Positions 1 to 13,200 of a stretch of 64,000 bases of DNA are shown here, piece after piece. The position numbers were made by a program, and so were the translations under genes. The notes under the pieces are model-generated. The model searched no databases and was not told where the DNA came from. It was given only the letters and a program-made list of their open reading frames with translations. Source of the stretch: Haemonchus contortus (lineage: Eukaryota > Nematoda > Chromadorea > Rhabditida > Trichostrongylidae); assembly GCA_000469685.2 (NCBI GenBank), contig LS997563.1, forward strand, positions 45,124,651 through 45,188,650. The letters run 5' to 3'. Each line of letters begins with the position of its first letter. The first letter of the stretch is position 1.

Positions 1-590
1 CCCACAGCGAACTTTCCATGTCTCTGTAGTGGTTGGTGGTACTTCTCCCCAAAGGTTGCGGCAAGCGCGACGCGGCTTTCGGGAAGCAGTGACCACACAC
101 CTTTGTAGAACCCTGGAAGTAGGAATGTAACGAGTTTATAGGTGATATAGCTAACACTTTAACACAAATAGGTGGCTCGCCGGGCTAACGCCGGGCTCCC
201 CTCCTTGTATTAAAGTTGACCCGCCGCCTGCACTCTCCCAAAAATAATTTTACTGGTCCGAGAAAACAGGAGCTATCGAATTACAGCTAAACACACCGAC
301 AAACTTCGTGCATTGGGTTCGGTCCCTCATATTCCAACTTGAATGCGTGTTTTTACTCGAAGTACGCTCACTTCACGCATGGTCCCTCCTTATATCCCCC
401 TACGCCTCCGCTGGATCAATTTCATTTACTTTCTGCTACCTAGCATAGGCGTCTTGAATCTGGCACCTGCACACGTTCCAAAAGCTTCTGGTATAAATTA
501 GCAATTTTCTGTTCATATCGCCCCCTGTGGGCGGACTCCACTCATGCCACCTCCCATCAGCATCCCCATCCTGTCGACTCTACTCTTATC

Positions 591-912
591 AAATTTGAAC
601 GCTCTAGGTGCACCGGAACAGTGATTATTAATAGTCGCTCGAACCTTGCCCACTGTTAGCAAAGTCTGGCTCTGCCACCTATTTTTGTGTTTACATCGTG
701 CCTCCTACCAAATTTGAACGCTCTAGCTTCACGGGGACAGCAGTTATGATTTTCATCTCTAACATTTATTTCGCACAAACCCCGTCCCTTGTGTGCGGGG
801 TCGGGTTCTGCTACACACCATAAATGTTTTGATCCTGCCTCTTGTACTTCCACGAAGTTTGAATGCTCTAGTTCGACGGGGACAGAAGTTATGAATTCCC
901 GGTCAAACACAA
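591..912. repeat. three diverged tandem copies of a 120-145 bp unit
   Basis: The core AARTTTGAAYGCTCTAG recurs at about 591, 710 and 855, each time followed by a related stretch reading roughly CACCGGRACAG or ACGGGGACAG and then a TTATK segment. Spacing is about 119 and 145 bp. On the minus strand the copies can be read as related peptides (PVELEHSN, PVHLERSN), but stops interrupt them. The rest of 1-1,277 holds no gene I can support. AATAAA on the minus strand (765-770) could be the poly(A) signal of the minus-strand gene ending at 1,278. Confidence 0.6.
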
Positions 913-1277
913 CAAATCAATCTCAAACACATACACAAACACACCAACAGACCCACTTAGCTGATTATATAAGTAAGATATGTGTGAACCCCTTAGTTAA
1001 TACTTGTGACTCCATTAATGTAACTTAAAGAGTTTGAGCTCATTCTATGAGAGAATTCGGGATTCTTTTTGTATACACAAGCATTATGGCACTATCTTTA
1101 CTGTAATATATAATGTTGCAGGAAGTTTATAGAGAATAGTGGAACTAGGCACAGTAAAGATCGATCTACAAAAGTAAAATGAGTCTTTTATAACTCCAAA
1201 GTACGTGTAAAAGCATTGAGTGCAGCTTCCATGAAGAAGAAGTCAAAGTTGTCATTAGTATCGCCTGGAGTGTTGTT

Positions 1278-4200
1278 TCAGGCTTGGATTCCGAACGCTT
1301 CGGAGAGTTTTTCCTTCATTTCTTGGCTCGGCTGAAATAGCATAGTTACGGTGCCACTTGTTTGAATGATTTCCCACTAGCCAATCCGTCTTGTGGCCCC
1401 TCGAAGCACATCAGCGCTAAGTGCTAACTTCAACCCAGCTTTTGTTCGGAATTGTTGTGGCAAATGGATGCGTCTTACATTACTCGCACAGTCTAGTCGG
1501 AATACTAATAATCACAGTTTTCTTTTATGAACGACCAGAATACCAATTAAGCAGGCGGAAAATTTCCAGAAGCTTCAGGGAAGAGCAAGGGTCTAGTCGT
1601 GAATTTATTCTTAGCATCATACGCCTGGAAGCGCACTAAATCCCCGTCTTGGTAAAAATTCGAATGTTTGCATCTGCTCTAAAAGTTAGCATAGGGATAA
1701 GCGTGGGCTCTAAAGGCACAGTTCACGACAATTTTGGGTAACACAGATTATGACGAAAAATGGAAGATAAGATGGAAAATAGTGCGATATAGGCGAAGGA
1801 ACTGCGTGGATCGGTGTTTCCGGAGTGAAAAATTTTTTTCGAAAAATCGTTAAAAAGGGGCTGGACGAGATTTAGACCAGAGAAATGAAGAAGAGTTAGG
1901 CGTTTGGACGAGCTACGCACACCGCGTCATTGCGTTCGTGTGGGTCCTGGTGCAAATATCTGACTACGGTAAGCAAAAACTCATCCCCTTATAAGCATAA
2001 GTAAACAGGAAAACCCTAGCTACACCAAAAATAGCTCACACTTTCAGCCTCTTGGGATGGGAAGTTAAATAGGGATTCGCGGCAGCAAAAAGAATAACAG
2101 AGGAAAAAGGATTGGAGAAAAACATCGCCTCATCACTCGGCGATCGGCTGATTGTGTGTGGGTCCTAGACCGAATATTCGCAATCTGTATTGCTTCGACA
2201 CTCGTCTGACGTGACATCGATCGAGAGGCGGGAAAGCGACTCAAGAAAGCAAAAAGGCTCCCACTATGCCCTGACCGTCGAGATTTTGAGAGCGAGAGGG
2301 ACCCTTCTTCCACCCATGGGGGCCATTTAGTGGTATCTGTTCCTTTCAATAATACCAGTGGAAGTCAAGGATAACAGGAAGGACATTATCGGGTGCAAAG
2401 AGCTCAATAGCTAGGGCCTAGTGGAAGCTCCGTTGCCAGATCGCCCAGATGCCCCGCCCCTCGTCGCGTCAAATGGTGCCTGCGCCCTTTCGTGCTCTGC
2501 GTCTCTGACACCAAACCGCAGAGCGCATAGAGACCGTGTGAGGGCAAGGACTCGGGATGGGTGAGATGATTATCATATGCAAAAAGCTGGGCATCAAACC
2601 ATCTCTGCGCTCTAGCGTGAACTCTGCCCTCTACCGTCTGGTGTCAGAGATGCGGAGCAGAGCGTCAACTTCCCCAAACGCTCCTCTCACGCCATTTTTT
2701 CGCCTAAAACCTTTTGCACTATTCTGGATTGTTTCTTTCATTATCCGTCAAAAACCGGGTGCCCAAAAATTATCGTAAACTGTGCCCTTTCCAATTCCAA
2801 GACCTTTCCAATTCCTCCTCAAAGTGCCTACTAAGTCCATGCGTTTCTTCAAAAGTTTGTTGGCTAGTGGTAGGCTTCTGCACCAGCTGTCGGTGCAGAA
2901 GCACTTGCCCCGCTTCAAGAATCCATCCATAAGTTCCATCTCAACGGTTTTAGCCACTGCCCTCGCTCTCTTTGGATCTCTCCCGGTGTAGATCTTTATC
3001 TTCAGCGTGTACCCTGCCTTTGAACACAACTTGAGCAGTCTGATCCCAAAGCTGTCTCTTAGCGCCACTATACCACCAGAAGGAAACTCTCCCGAGAAAC
3101 GGCACCACAGACTTATCAATGCACAACTCCTTCTCCAGTTTATATATCCTCTGAAACATAGCTTTCAAGTAGTCCAAAATGGGGTAAATTTTGTGAATTT
3201 TGTTACTCCTGTCTGCATCGCTATTATCATCAAAATGAAGGCTCTGTTGAAGCTGTGTATCCGAGTTTTCTTGATACCGCACTACTGTGGGAACAAATCC
3301 ATCCTCCTCCTCAGCGTCGCTTTCGCGCAGTAAATCATCAAAACATTTTTCTAGGACATCGGCGTCTGCCATAGAGCCCATAGTAACGACAAGTACGACT
3401 CCGGATGTACCCGGAATTATTGTTTTCCACCACCAATTTGAACTCCAACCAGCTGGCGCCTTTGTACCGGTCTTGTTCGCGCTGAGCGTTTAAATAGTAC
3501 TATATTCAAAGCTCCATACACCAAAATGGTTCAAAAGCTCCATAGTTTTGGAATATTCGCTCCAATCCTAACAAAATACAGGTTTTTTTTGTTGCCAGAA
3601 GTTTTTACATGGTTAGCACGCACGGTAGCTTATTCTTTATGTATACAGTAAACTGAACATTGTACTTATCTGTCCCGTGGGACTATGTCGGTCAATGGTG
3701 GTCGGCGATTAGCCAGGGTTTTCAAACGGTCTCGTCCCGTAGGCACGCAAACGAAAAACGCTTTCGTCGTCAACGTGAAAATAGTGTTTTTGTTAACTTA
3801 TGCTTGTGAAAGAATGAATTCTAGTTTTGAGGGCATTTTTGCCTACTGTAGCCAGCTATTCGCACCAGTACCCACTCGTACGCAATTACGCACATTATAT
3901 AGGTCGTTCTAACACCCCTTCAACTTCATTTTCGTGTCTTATTATCGTCCAGTCCCTTTCTATGACTTCTCCAGAGCCTTTTATCACTTTGGAAACACCG
4001 ATTCGCATGATTTCTTCGCCTTCATCGCGCTGTGCTCCACAGACTCTTTAATTTTTTTTCTTATTCTGTATACCCGAAAACTATCGTGGGCTACGTCTTT
4101 GAAAATATCATCTCACAATTTGACATCCTAATCAAGCTCATAGCGATGCGCAAAACAGCTTCCTTCGAATACGTTATATCGAGCGAATAGTTTTTGAGGT

Positions 4201-7200
4201 CCTCCCTTCGAATTCAAGTGGGAATGATTGGTGTAGTTCTCTGTTGGAAAACAGTTTTCTCTCATGTTCCCCTATCAGTGCGTGAGAGTAGTAAAAAACG
4301 AATTGAACATTGAATAACTTACCTTTGATGGAGTATCTTCCAGTGCCTTCGCTGTTGCCACTGTCTCCTCAGCCTGTAACTTAACAACAGCTCCAAGAAG
4401 TTCGAAATGACAATTAGTGATGAGTGCTATCAAATTTCGAGCTTGTTGTGAATTAGCAAACAGAGGCACAATTCAGAGAACATTCTATTTTCCTTTGTGG
4501 AAGCTTGTGGGGTATCTTGTTCAGCCTTTTGTCGTTCTAGTGTTATTTATTGACGTATCTGCCTTTATTAAAGGGCCTTCTACCTTCGTACTTGCTAGCG
4601 CATGGCTCTGTAAGTTCTGTCGGTTTGAAGGTTAATAATCCAGCAAGAAATGGTAACGTGCACGTCGTCAGATTACATCGTTCCTTATCAGAATTCGCTC
4701 TGTCTATGAACCATGATGCTTAATAGGATGCCCCGCTAAGAGGGAGTCGCATGTGTTTAGGAAGACTGAACCCGTTGCAACCCAAATTATTATCACGGAG
4801 TTATTTATAGTTTGCTGTGCCTCCCTCAATACAAGGACCTTACCGTCTGTTTTATCAGAACAATGGAAAGGTACTTGAAACCTGTCTCTTTGATGACGAC
4901 TACCCACCATAGTTTGCCTAGGAGCTGATGGTTCCATCTTCTGGTCTGCCTGCTGTGCAGCATTTTTACCTCTCTTCTGATCTGTTAACTGTGCCGTAGC
5001 CGTGGGTGCGTCTGCTGGTTGCGGTATTCCTGTAGGTGCTTCAATTGTTTCCCTTCTCTGTTCTGCTGGTTGCGTCATGGTCACAGATGTTTCCCTCGCA
5101 CCTCCGCTCTGATCTGCTAGCTGCACAGTGGCCACAGGTGCGTCTGCTGGTTGAGCCGTAGCCACGGATGCGTTTGCTGGTTGAGCCGCAGCCACGGACG
5201 CGTCTGCTGGTTGAGCCGTAGCCACGGAGGCGTTTGCTGGTTGAGCCGTAGCCACGGACGCGTCAGCTGGTTGAGCCGTAGCGACGGATGCGTCTGCTGG
5301 TTGAGCTGTTGCCACGGACGCCTCTGCTGGTTGAGCCGTAGCCATGGATGCGTCTGCTGGTTGAGCCGTAGCCACGGACGCGTCTGCTGGTTGAGCCGTA
5401 GCCATGGATGCGTCTGCTGGTTGAGCCGTAGCCACGGACGCGTCTGCTGGTTGAGCCGTAGTCACGGACGCGTCTGCTGGTTGAGCCGTAGCCACGGACG
5501 CGTCTGCTGGTTGAGCCGTAGCCACGGACACGTCTGCTGGTTGAGCCGTAGCAGCGGATGCGTCTGCTGGTTGAGCCGTAGCCACGGATGCGTCTGCTGG
5601 TTGAGCTGCAGCAGTAGGCGCTTCGATCGTTTCTCCTCTCTGTTCTCCTGGTTGCGCCGTAGCCATGGATGCGTCTGCTGGTTGAGCCGTAGCCACGGAT
5701 GCGTCTGCTGGTTGAGCTGTAGCGATAGGTGCTTCATTCTTATCTCTCTTCTGGTCTGCTGGTTGCGCCGTGGCCACAGCTGCTTCTTGCGTCACAGCTG
5801 GTACCTAAATTGCAGAGAAAAGTGTACAACAACTATTGCACCCTTCGAGTTTAAAGGCACAGTTCACAATAATTTTGGGTAATCCAGACTATGACGAAAG
5901 ATGGACGATAAGATGGAAAATAGTGCGGTGAAGGCGAAGAAACTGCATGAATTGGTGTTTCCAAAGTGCAAAGGGGCTTCGATAAATCGTTGAGAAGGAG
6001 GCTGTCGAGAATGAGACCAGAAATATGAAGAAGGATGGGGCTTATGGACGAGCTATACACTAGCAACAGCAAAAATAGCTCACATTTTTACAGTCCTTTT
6101 AAGGTGGGAAATTAAATAAGGGATCGCGGCAGCATAAAGAATAACAGAGGAAAAAAGAATCAAAGAAAAACATCGCCTCATCACTCGGGATGAGCTGATT
6201 GTGTTTAGGTCCTAGAACGAATAATTGCAATCCATATCACCTCTACACTCGTCTGTCGTGACATTGATCGAGGGGCGGGAAGTCCGGGCGGTCCGGTACA
6301 GGGGCTCCCACTGTGCCCTAGCTGCTGAGTTTTGGGACTCGACAGCGTCCTTCCTGTTACCCTTGGGGGCCACTGGGTATACCTCGGAGGAGAACTCAGA
6401 AACCACTTTTATCGTGACCTGTGCCTTTAAATCAATATTTATAGTTGCGTAATCATTAGAAGAGGCCGTATGTAATGAAATTCATCATGAAAATATTCTC
6501 CAATGTGATCTCTCATCTGCTCGCAGTGTTAGTAGATTGACTTCATAATGAACAGTGGTATCATCTTCCTCCTCTAACATTCACAAGTGGAGGTGTGATT
6601 TAATGGTTACGTCCTCTTTTACTTTCAAGATGCAATTGAGCAATGATGTACTAATAAGGCTGGACTCTGCGAAAAACCTGCCTTGAAAAAAAAGAAAGAT
6701 GCGCAGAGGATGGGAATATAAACATCAGTTTGGCAAGCCTACACTGCCAAGTGTTAGGCTACAACTACACTCCTTCAAACTCATCAGCTACGAAGTGTCA
6801 TACGTTAAGTTGATTAAGGTGAAAGGAGTTGACAAGCCTCTGCACTACAGCGTTAAGGTAATTGTTAATTTTGCCGATTTCTCAACTTACAAGGGGAGGA
6901 TACTTGGTCGCAGTGGCCATTCAAGATGAGATGTATACCCCCGTAGGTGGTTTTGAACGCTGATCTCAAATCTAAGTTCCAAATCTGCGAAACGGTTCTG
7001 GGAACAAAGTTACGGGACCGGGGCTGTGTTATGCCACTGCGCTGAACGGATCACCGAGCCGAGCAAAGCCCTTACCTGTGCGACGGTGGCCTGGGGGATA
7101 GTGTGGTGGACTGATAGGCGTGACATCAAGGTTCGAATCCTTGATGCATGGGTTCGTTTTGCTTTTCCATAAAATGCGTCCTAAACGCTTGCAAAACGTT

Positions 7201-10200
7201 TTAGGGCTCAATGTTGGGCATCTACAGGGCTCCCTCACAATTTAGGACTCCGGGGAATAGTAATCCAATAAAAAATTTTCTTACCACCACTGGCCGAATG
7301 TATACATCGGCCTCTCTGCCCTGGACTGTCAAGATGGTGTTTCGAAATCTTCGGCAGCTCCCCGTATTTACGGTAGGCGGCGGTCGAATGACTCATCCGA
7401 CCAGAGCCCTCCTTGGGAGAGATACGGTCCATACACTCTACAAATACTGTCTGCGCTTTCAAAGCGGTGGTACGGGTTAACTGGCATTGTTGAAGAAACA
7501 CTGTAGAACAATAGCTTATCGCTTTGTGTGCTCTGACTATCCGCTCATTCTTGAGATAAACGTCCTTTCAAGGAGCTATTTCATGATTTAAACGTGGCAC
7601 TGCGGTGGGATATGATATACGGCTGCCCTCAAAACCCCGAATCCACCTATGATTTATGTTGAATTTCCCCCTATGAGCCTTCATTGTTGATTTGAAACGG
7701 TATCCAGTGGAAATGACTGTCGTGCAGTGGGACTCCTTCATTAATTTTATGATAAGTTATCCTTCCAACTTATCCGCTAATCTCCATAAGTAGGCAGACC
7801 GACTCGCTCGTTTTGCACCTGATAGTTGCGACCACATAATACATCGTAAGTTGTCAATAATAGATTAGTTCGAATGCTCATGCTCTTTCAATTTCTGTAG
7901 ATGGCACTCTGTCGTGATGATACAGAACGTGTTTCTCATGCTCGAGAAGGTGTGGTTTCTTTTGAAACTCTAGCTATAGAAGACTATAGACTCTTCCACC
8001 AGTGCCTTAAAATTGGACTCATGGGCCAGATCACAAACTTGAGGGCTACGTTTTACTTCGGAGCCTCTATATCCCCACAAACGTAGGACGTTTCATTTGG
8101 AAGCTACGGGTCCACCGTCGCTGTCCTCATCAGGCGACCGGGGAGGATCACTGTGATCGTCTTCCACGAATTCGACTTCTTCGCAAAGGATAACGGGCTT
8201 GTTTTCATAGTATCGATAAGTACGGTTCGAAACCACTTCATTACCGCCTCTTGGATAGTGTTGGTGTCTACTTCATGCTACAAGAACGAAATTCCTCCAT
8301 CAAATATGATGGCCCCACAGTTCAGAAAATTCACTGGTAACGTGTTGTACAGTGTTTGATCCGATATATCATTTGAATTATATCTCCCTGAAGCCTTTTA
8401 GGCTCAATTCAAGCAAATATTTAGAATTCCTTTTTTGCTCGAATGGAGCTCCACCCTTATTCGGCCGATGAGAAGCAAAAAGAAACTTGCCTTATAATAC
8501 CTCTCCAGCGTTCCTTATTTGTGAGGGAGCCCTCTAGATGCCCAACATTGAGCCCAAAAAGCTTTGCAAGTTGCAAGTTTTGCAAGCGTTTAGGACGCAT
8601 TTTGTGAAAAAGCAAAATGAGCCAATGCATCAAGGATTCGATCCTTGATGTCATGTCTACCAGTCCACCACACTATGCCTAGGCCACCGTTGCACGGGTA
8701 AGGGCTTTGCTCGGCTCCGTGATCCGTTCAGCGCAGTGGTATAACACAGGGAGGCCGCGGTCCCGTAACTTTGTTCCTAGAGCCGTTTCGCAGATTTGGA
8801 ACACAGACTTGAGATCAGCGTTCAAAACCACCTACGGGGGTATACATCTCATCTTGAATGGCCACTGCGACCAAGTATCCTTCCCTTGTTAGTAGTGGAG
8901 ACACCTGCAGGTTTTGCAACTGTAGACTCTCTACAGGTTAGAAAAGCAGACCCGGGTTGAGGAGCAGCTGTATCATTCAAAGTTGCCCCTTTGGTGGAAA
9001 CGTTAATTCCTCTCTTGACGACAATACATAGCATCCACCGGCTGGTCCCACCTCTGCACTACTACGTTGAAGAAATCTGTTGTTTCTACGGATCCTCTTG
9101 CCGCGCTAATAGCGGAAAGTACCGAAGAACTTTTGAGCAAGCTGCGGAAATGGCAGGGCGTGCTGGCAGGGAATGACCTTCAGCCAAACGTGAAGCGGTA
9201 AAGCTTCTCAGCTTAGAGGAGCATATTGAGCAAATCGTGGACAGCTCAGGAGAAGTTGTTGGAGAGGCAAGACTTTCGATGCCTAGAAGTGATACCGCTG
9301 CCGACCGTAGAGCGTGGATCAGCCTGTAAAGGATCATATAAACATGGTCCTTACGATGTGAAAAACATCTCGAGTGTTCAGGCATCCTCTGTGTTCGACG
9401 ATGCTCCACTCTAGGGAGAGCAAAGGAAAGATTCTCATAGCGGTGCTCCACGGCTATGATTGCGGGGCGGTGGGCAGAAGTCATGAAAGGAAACTTCACT
9501 TCCAATAGGCCAGATGTTGAGATGGGTCGACGGTTCAAGGTGGTTGGATCGAGTAAGAGAAGGATGTCTGGGTAATTGATGTACATCTGCTTCACTGCTT
9601 TAACTACACTTAAGAGCTATTCTACATTGCAATCGATTGGGGATGTCAGTGTCTTATCAGCTCACTTCCAGGCTCAATATCGTATATTCCAGCGGTACTG
9701 TGAATGGGAATCAGTTCGTTCTTCTCTTGTTGAGTTTCCTTCCTTTTCTTGGGCTCAAGATAATTGTAAGTGTTGAACAGCGACAATTAACATTGTTCAG
9801 AAGCTGCAACTGTCCTTGTCGAACTTGTCGGGTGTGATGCGAGCTATTAGCGCGGTAACATTATTTCACGTGCTCATTCGGAAAGAACACACCGTACGCA
9901 GTATAATTTTTCGGCCTCGATCTCATCTCTAATTTTACACCTAACCTTATGCCTTAAAAGGCAGGGATAGTCGTAAGGATGAGAGTGCAGGCTCACGTCT
10001 GCTTTTAGAAAGGGCGAGACGAGTTGAAAAGGAACTAGTGACAAAGCTAAGACGTCACCCGGAAGTGGCGCGCGGGACCCTCGCCCGAGGGCTGCTGGAA
10101 AGTGAACGACCTCGGTCAAAGAAGCAAACTCGAATTGGGACTCTGAATGTGGGATCGGTTACCGGGAAGCCCCGAAAGGTTGCTGATCTTATTAAACGCA

Positions 10201-13200
10201 GGAGCATCTGAGTCCTATGCCTTCAGGAGACCCACTGGAAAGGAGCAAAAGCCAGGGAAACCGGAGAGGGTGTCAAGCCCTTCTACTACAACGGAGAAGA
10301 CACCAGGAAATGGTGTGGCCGTAGCAGTAGCGGAGTGTCCCTCAAAGATTTTGTCTCCGCCGTCAGCAGGATCGGCATTCGAATCATGGCTAAGAGGATA
10401 GACACGAAGGACGGTATTGGTCAATGAAATCCGTGTACACGACGTGTGCCGGGTGCCCCGTCTACGGAAAGGATAAGTTTTATTTCAGCTTTGACGAGGC
10501 CATCCGATCAGTTCCGGAGGGGATTACCTCACAGTAGCGGGTGATCTTAATGGCCACTTTGGGAGTGAACAAAGGAGCTTTGAAAAGACTCAATGAAACA
10601 AGGGAATAGGAGTCAGGAACGAAGAAGGTGGAATTGTCTTCGACCTGGCCACAGCCCACGACTTGGTTGTGTGCAGCACCTTAGTTACGAAGAGGAAAAC
10701 TCAGAAGATAACATGCAGCAGTGAAGAGAAAGATACAGAGCTAGATCACGTACTGGTAAGAAGAACATCTCTCAAAACGGTGAAGGACAAAAAGTACTGC
10801 CTGGAAAAGACCCAGCTCTACAAAAAAGACCTCTCCCTGCAGACATAGACAAGAAATCAATGTCAAGAACGGAACGGAGGATCCGTTGGGAAAGCTGCAC
10901 CAAGTCGAAACAAAACGCTTCAAAAAGATATCCTGGAAGCCGGACTACCAGATTTCGAAGGGCCGATCTAGCAGACCTGGAGAGACGCCGTTAAGGTCAA
11001 CCTACGATGTGCCAGGGAAACGCTGGGGGGGGGGGGGGAGAGGGGGAACTCGAGGTGGATTACGAGGGAGTAGAGAGGCATGGCTCTGGAACGATGAAGT
11101 CCAGCAAGTTGACAGGCAGAAGAAGTCGGCCTACAAGCGCTGGCAAAGGGCAGAGCTTCAAAAGACCTAGCTGCCTACAGAAGTTCCAGGAGGCTCGCCA
11201 AGGCAGCCGTAGCGAGAGCAAAGAATGCGGAAATGGACGCCTTGTATGAGAAACTCGAGGGACAAGCAGGAGAGAAATTCGTTCTCCGGCTGACAAAAGC
11301 ACGTCACCTGACTACTCTGAGCATCAGAGTAGTGGAGTCCGTCAGGAACAGCGAGGGTGCAATCTTGAGAAAGCCTGGTGGGGTCAAGTGTAGATGGAAA
11401 GAACACTTCGACAGGCTTCTAAACGAAGAATTCGCCGGTAAGAACAACCTCCAATTAGAGGCAACGTCTGGCCCCATTAGTTTCAGATAGAGGATGGGGT
11501 GCGTAGAGCAATAAGAAAGATAAAAGTTGGAAAGGCAACTGGCCCAGATGGGGTACCGATCGAGGCATGGAAGACGCTCGGCGAGCATGGGACGAAGTGG
11601 CTCACCCGATTTCTGAACACTGTGCCCACTGAAGTAAGAATCCCAGGTGCATGGAGGAACAGCACTATCGCTCCCATCTTCAAGCAGAAGGTGGACATGC
11701 TACGGCTTCATGCCAGAAAGGTCTACAACCGATGCCATCTTCACAGCAAGTTAACGAGAAGTATCGTGAAAAGTGTAAACCTCACTATCTAGCCTTCCCC
11801 ACCCTGGAGAAGGCATTTGACCGTCTACCGCGACAGGTCCTCTGAAGAGTGCTTCGAACATGAAACATTCGTGAACACATGATCTCCCTGATTAAGGACA
11901 TGAACGCTCCACGAAAACAATACGCTCCCTCATTGATGAGCCGCTGAGACCATCCTCTACGCTGATGACGTCGCTCTGATAGCAGATAGCAAAGAAGAAC
12001 TCTAGGCAACCTGCAGAAATGGCAGAATGTGCTGGAGGAGAACGGATTTCGGCTAAAAGTGAAGAAGACCAAGTTCATCAGCTCCGAGGAGGACACGGAG
12101 ACAATCGTCGGGGAAGCCATCAAAAACGTCCATGTTTCCGTCACCTGAGGAGTGATGTAGCCGCTGATGGTAACATGGACCGGACCTCAAAAGCCCGAAC
12201 AAACTCGGCATGGATGAAGTGATGGGAGTCCATCGGTATCCTCTTTCACCGTCGGTGCTCCAGGACGCTCTAAGGAAAGGTGTATTGGACTGTGGTGAGG
12301 TCCACGATGCTCTACGGCAGCGAATGTTGGCCGATGAGTAGAAACCATAAAAAACAGCTCCACTACGTGGAAATGAGAATGCTCGGATGGGACTGCGGTT
12401 GGACGTCATTGGATCGGACCAGAAATGAAGACGTCAGGGCAGTTTTGCAAAAAGCTTCAGTCCAGCTGAAGATGAGAGAGCTGCGCTTGCGATGATTCGG
12501 GGTCTACTGAGAAGGCTCCAGAATCATCCGATAAGGGTGACAATGGAGTTCGAATCTCAGGGAGCGACCACGAGGAGCCTCAGAGAAGAGATGACGGGAA
12601 GTAATCAAGAAGAACCTCGTCGCCAGAATAGACAGAAGTGGAGACGGCTAACAAGAACGGCAGACCCTGCGATGGCGCGCGACTAACGCTGAGGAAAAGA
12701 AGAAGAAGGCTTAACCTCATGCTTAACCTTGTAGAAACCTTATGTTTTAGGCGGTGATCTGTAATTTGTTTTTGATGTTTCATTATATTTTTTTGATTAA
12801 CGGCTTGGTGAGGTTTAGTTAACAACCACCTAAGATTGAAACTCATTTGGATGAGACCTGCTTGGCCTGTTGACTGAGTTCAGTGATCGACTTCTCGTTT
12901 ATCCTATCCTTAGTATTTCCCTTCAGGTGAGCCATCGGACGGGGCTCGAATCCAGGTCAACCTCGTTGCAGGCGAACGCTCTCCCACTTATCATCTTGTC
13001 GGCTGTCGTCCTGTTGATCATCGATTTCCTTGAGCGGACGAATGTAACGTCTCCATTCGTCCCTCTCAGCATTCCTTTCGTTCAGAGCTTTAATGAAGAA
13101 GTCTGACCATCACGATGGCGATCGTTCTGGTGTTCGCTTGAGTTCCTGAGGGATCCACTCAGTAATCGTACCACTTAATTGCTGCATAATTTTGGCCGTA

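Noticed and set aside
591..912. CRISPR-like or satellite array
   Set aside because: Only three diverged copies of unequal length, in a eukaryotic context.
5151..5882. 243-codon plus-strand ORF across the minisatellite
   Set aside because: It is the antisense mirror of a 30-bp coding repeat. Its His/Trp/Cys-rich repeat has no splice context, and the minus-strand frame has a matching acceptor, donor and flanking exons.
7085..7146. Functional tRNA gene
   Set aside because: The T-arm is perfect, but no acceptor stem or full cloverleaf forms, and the sequence is present in both arms of an inverted repeat.
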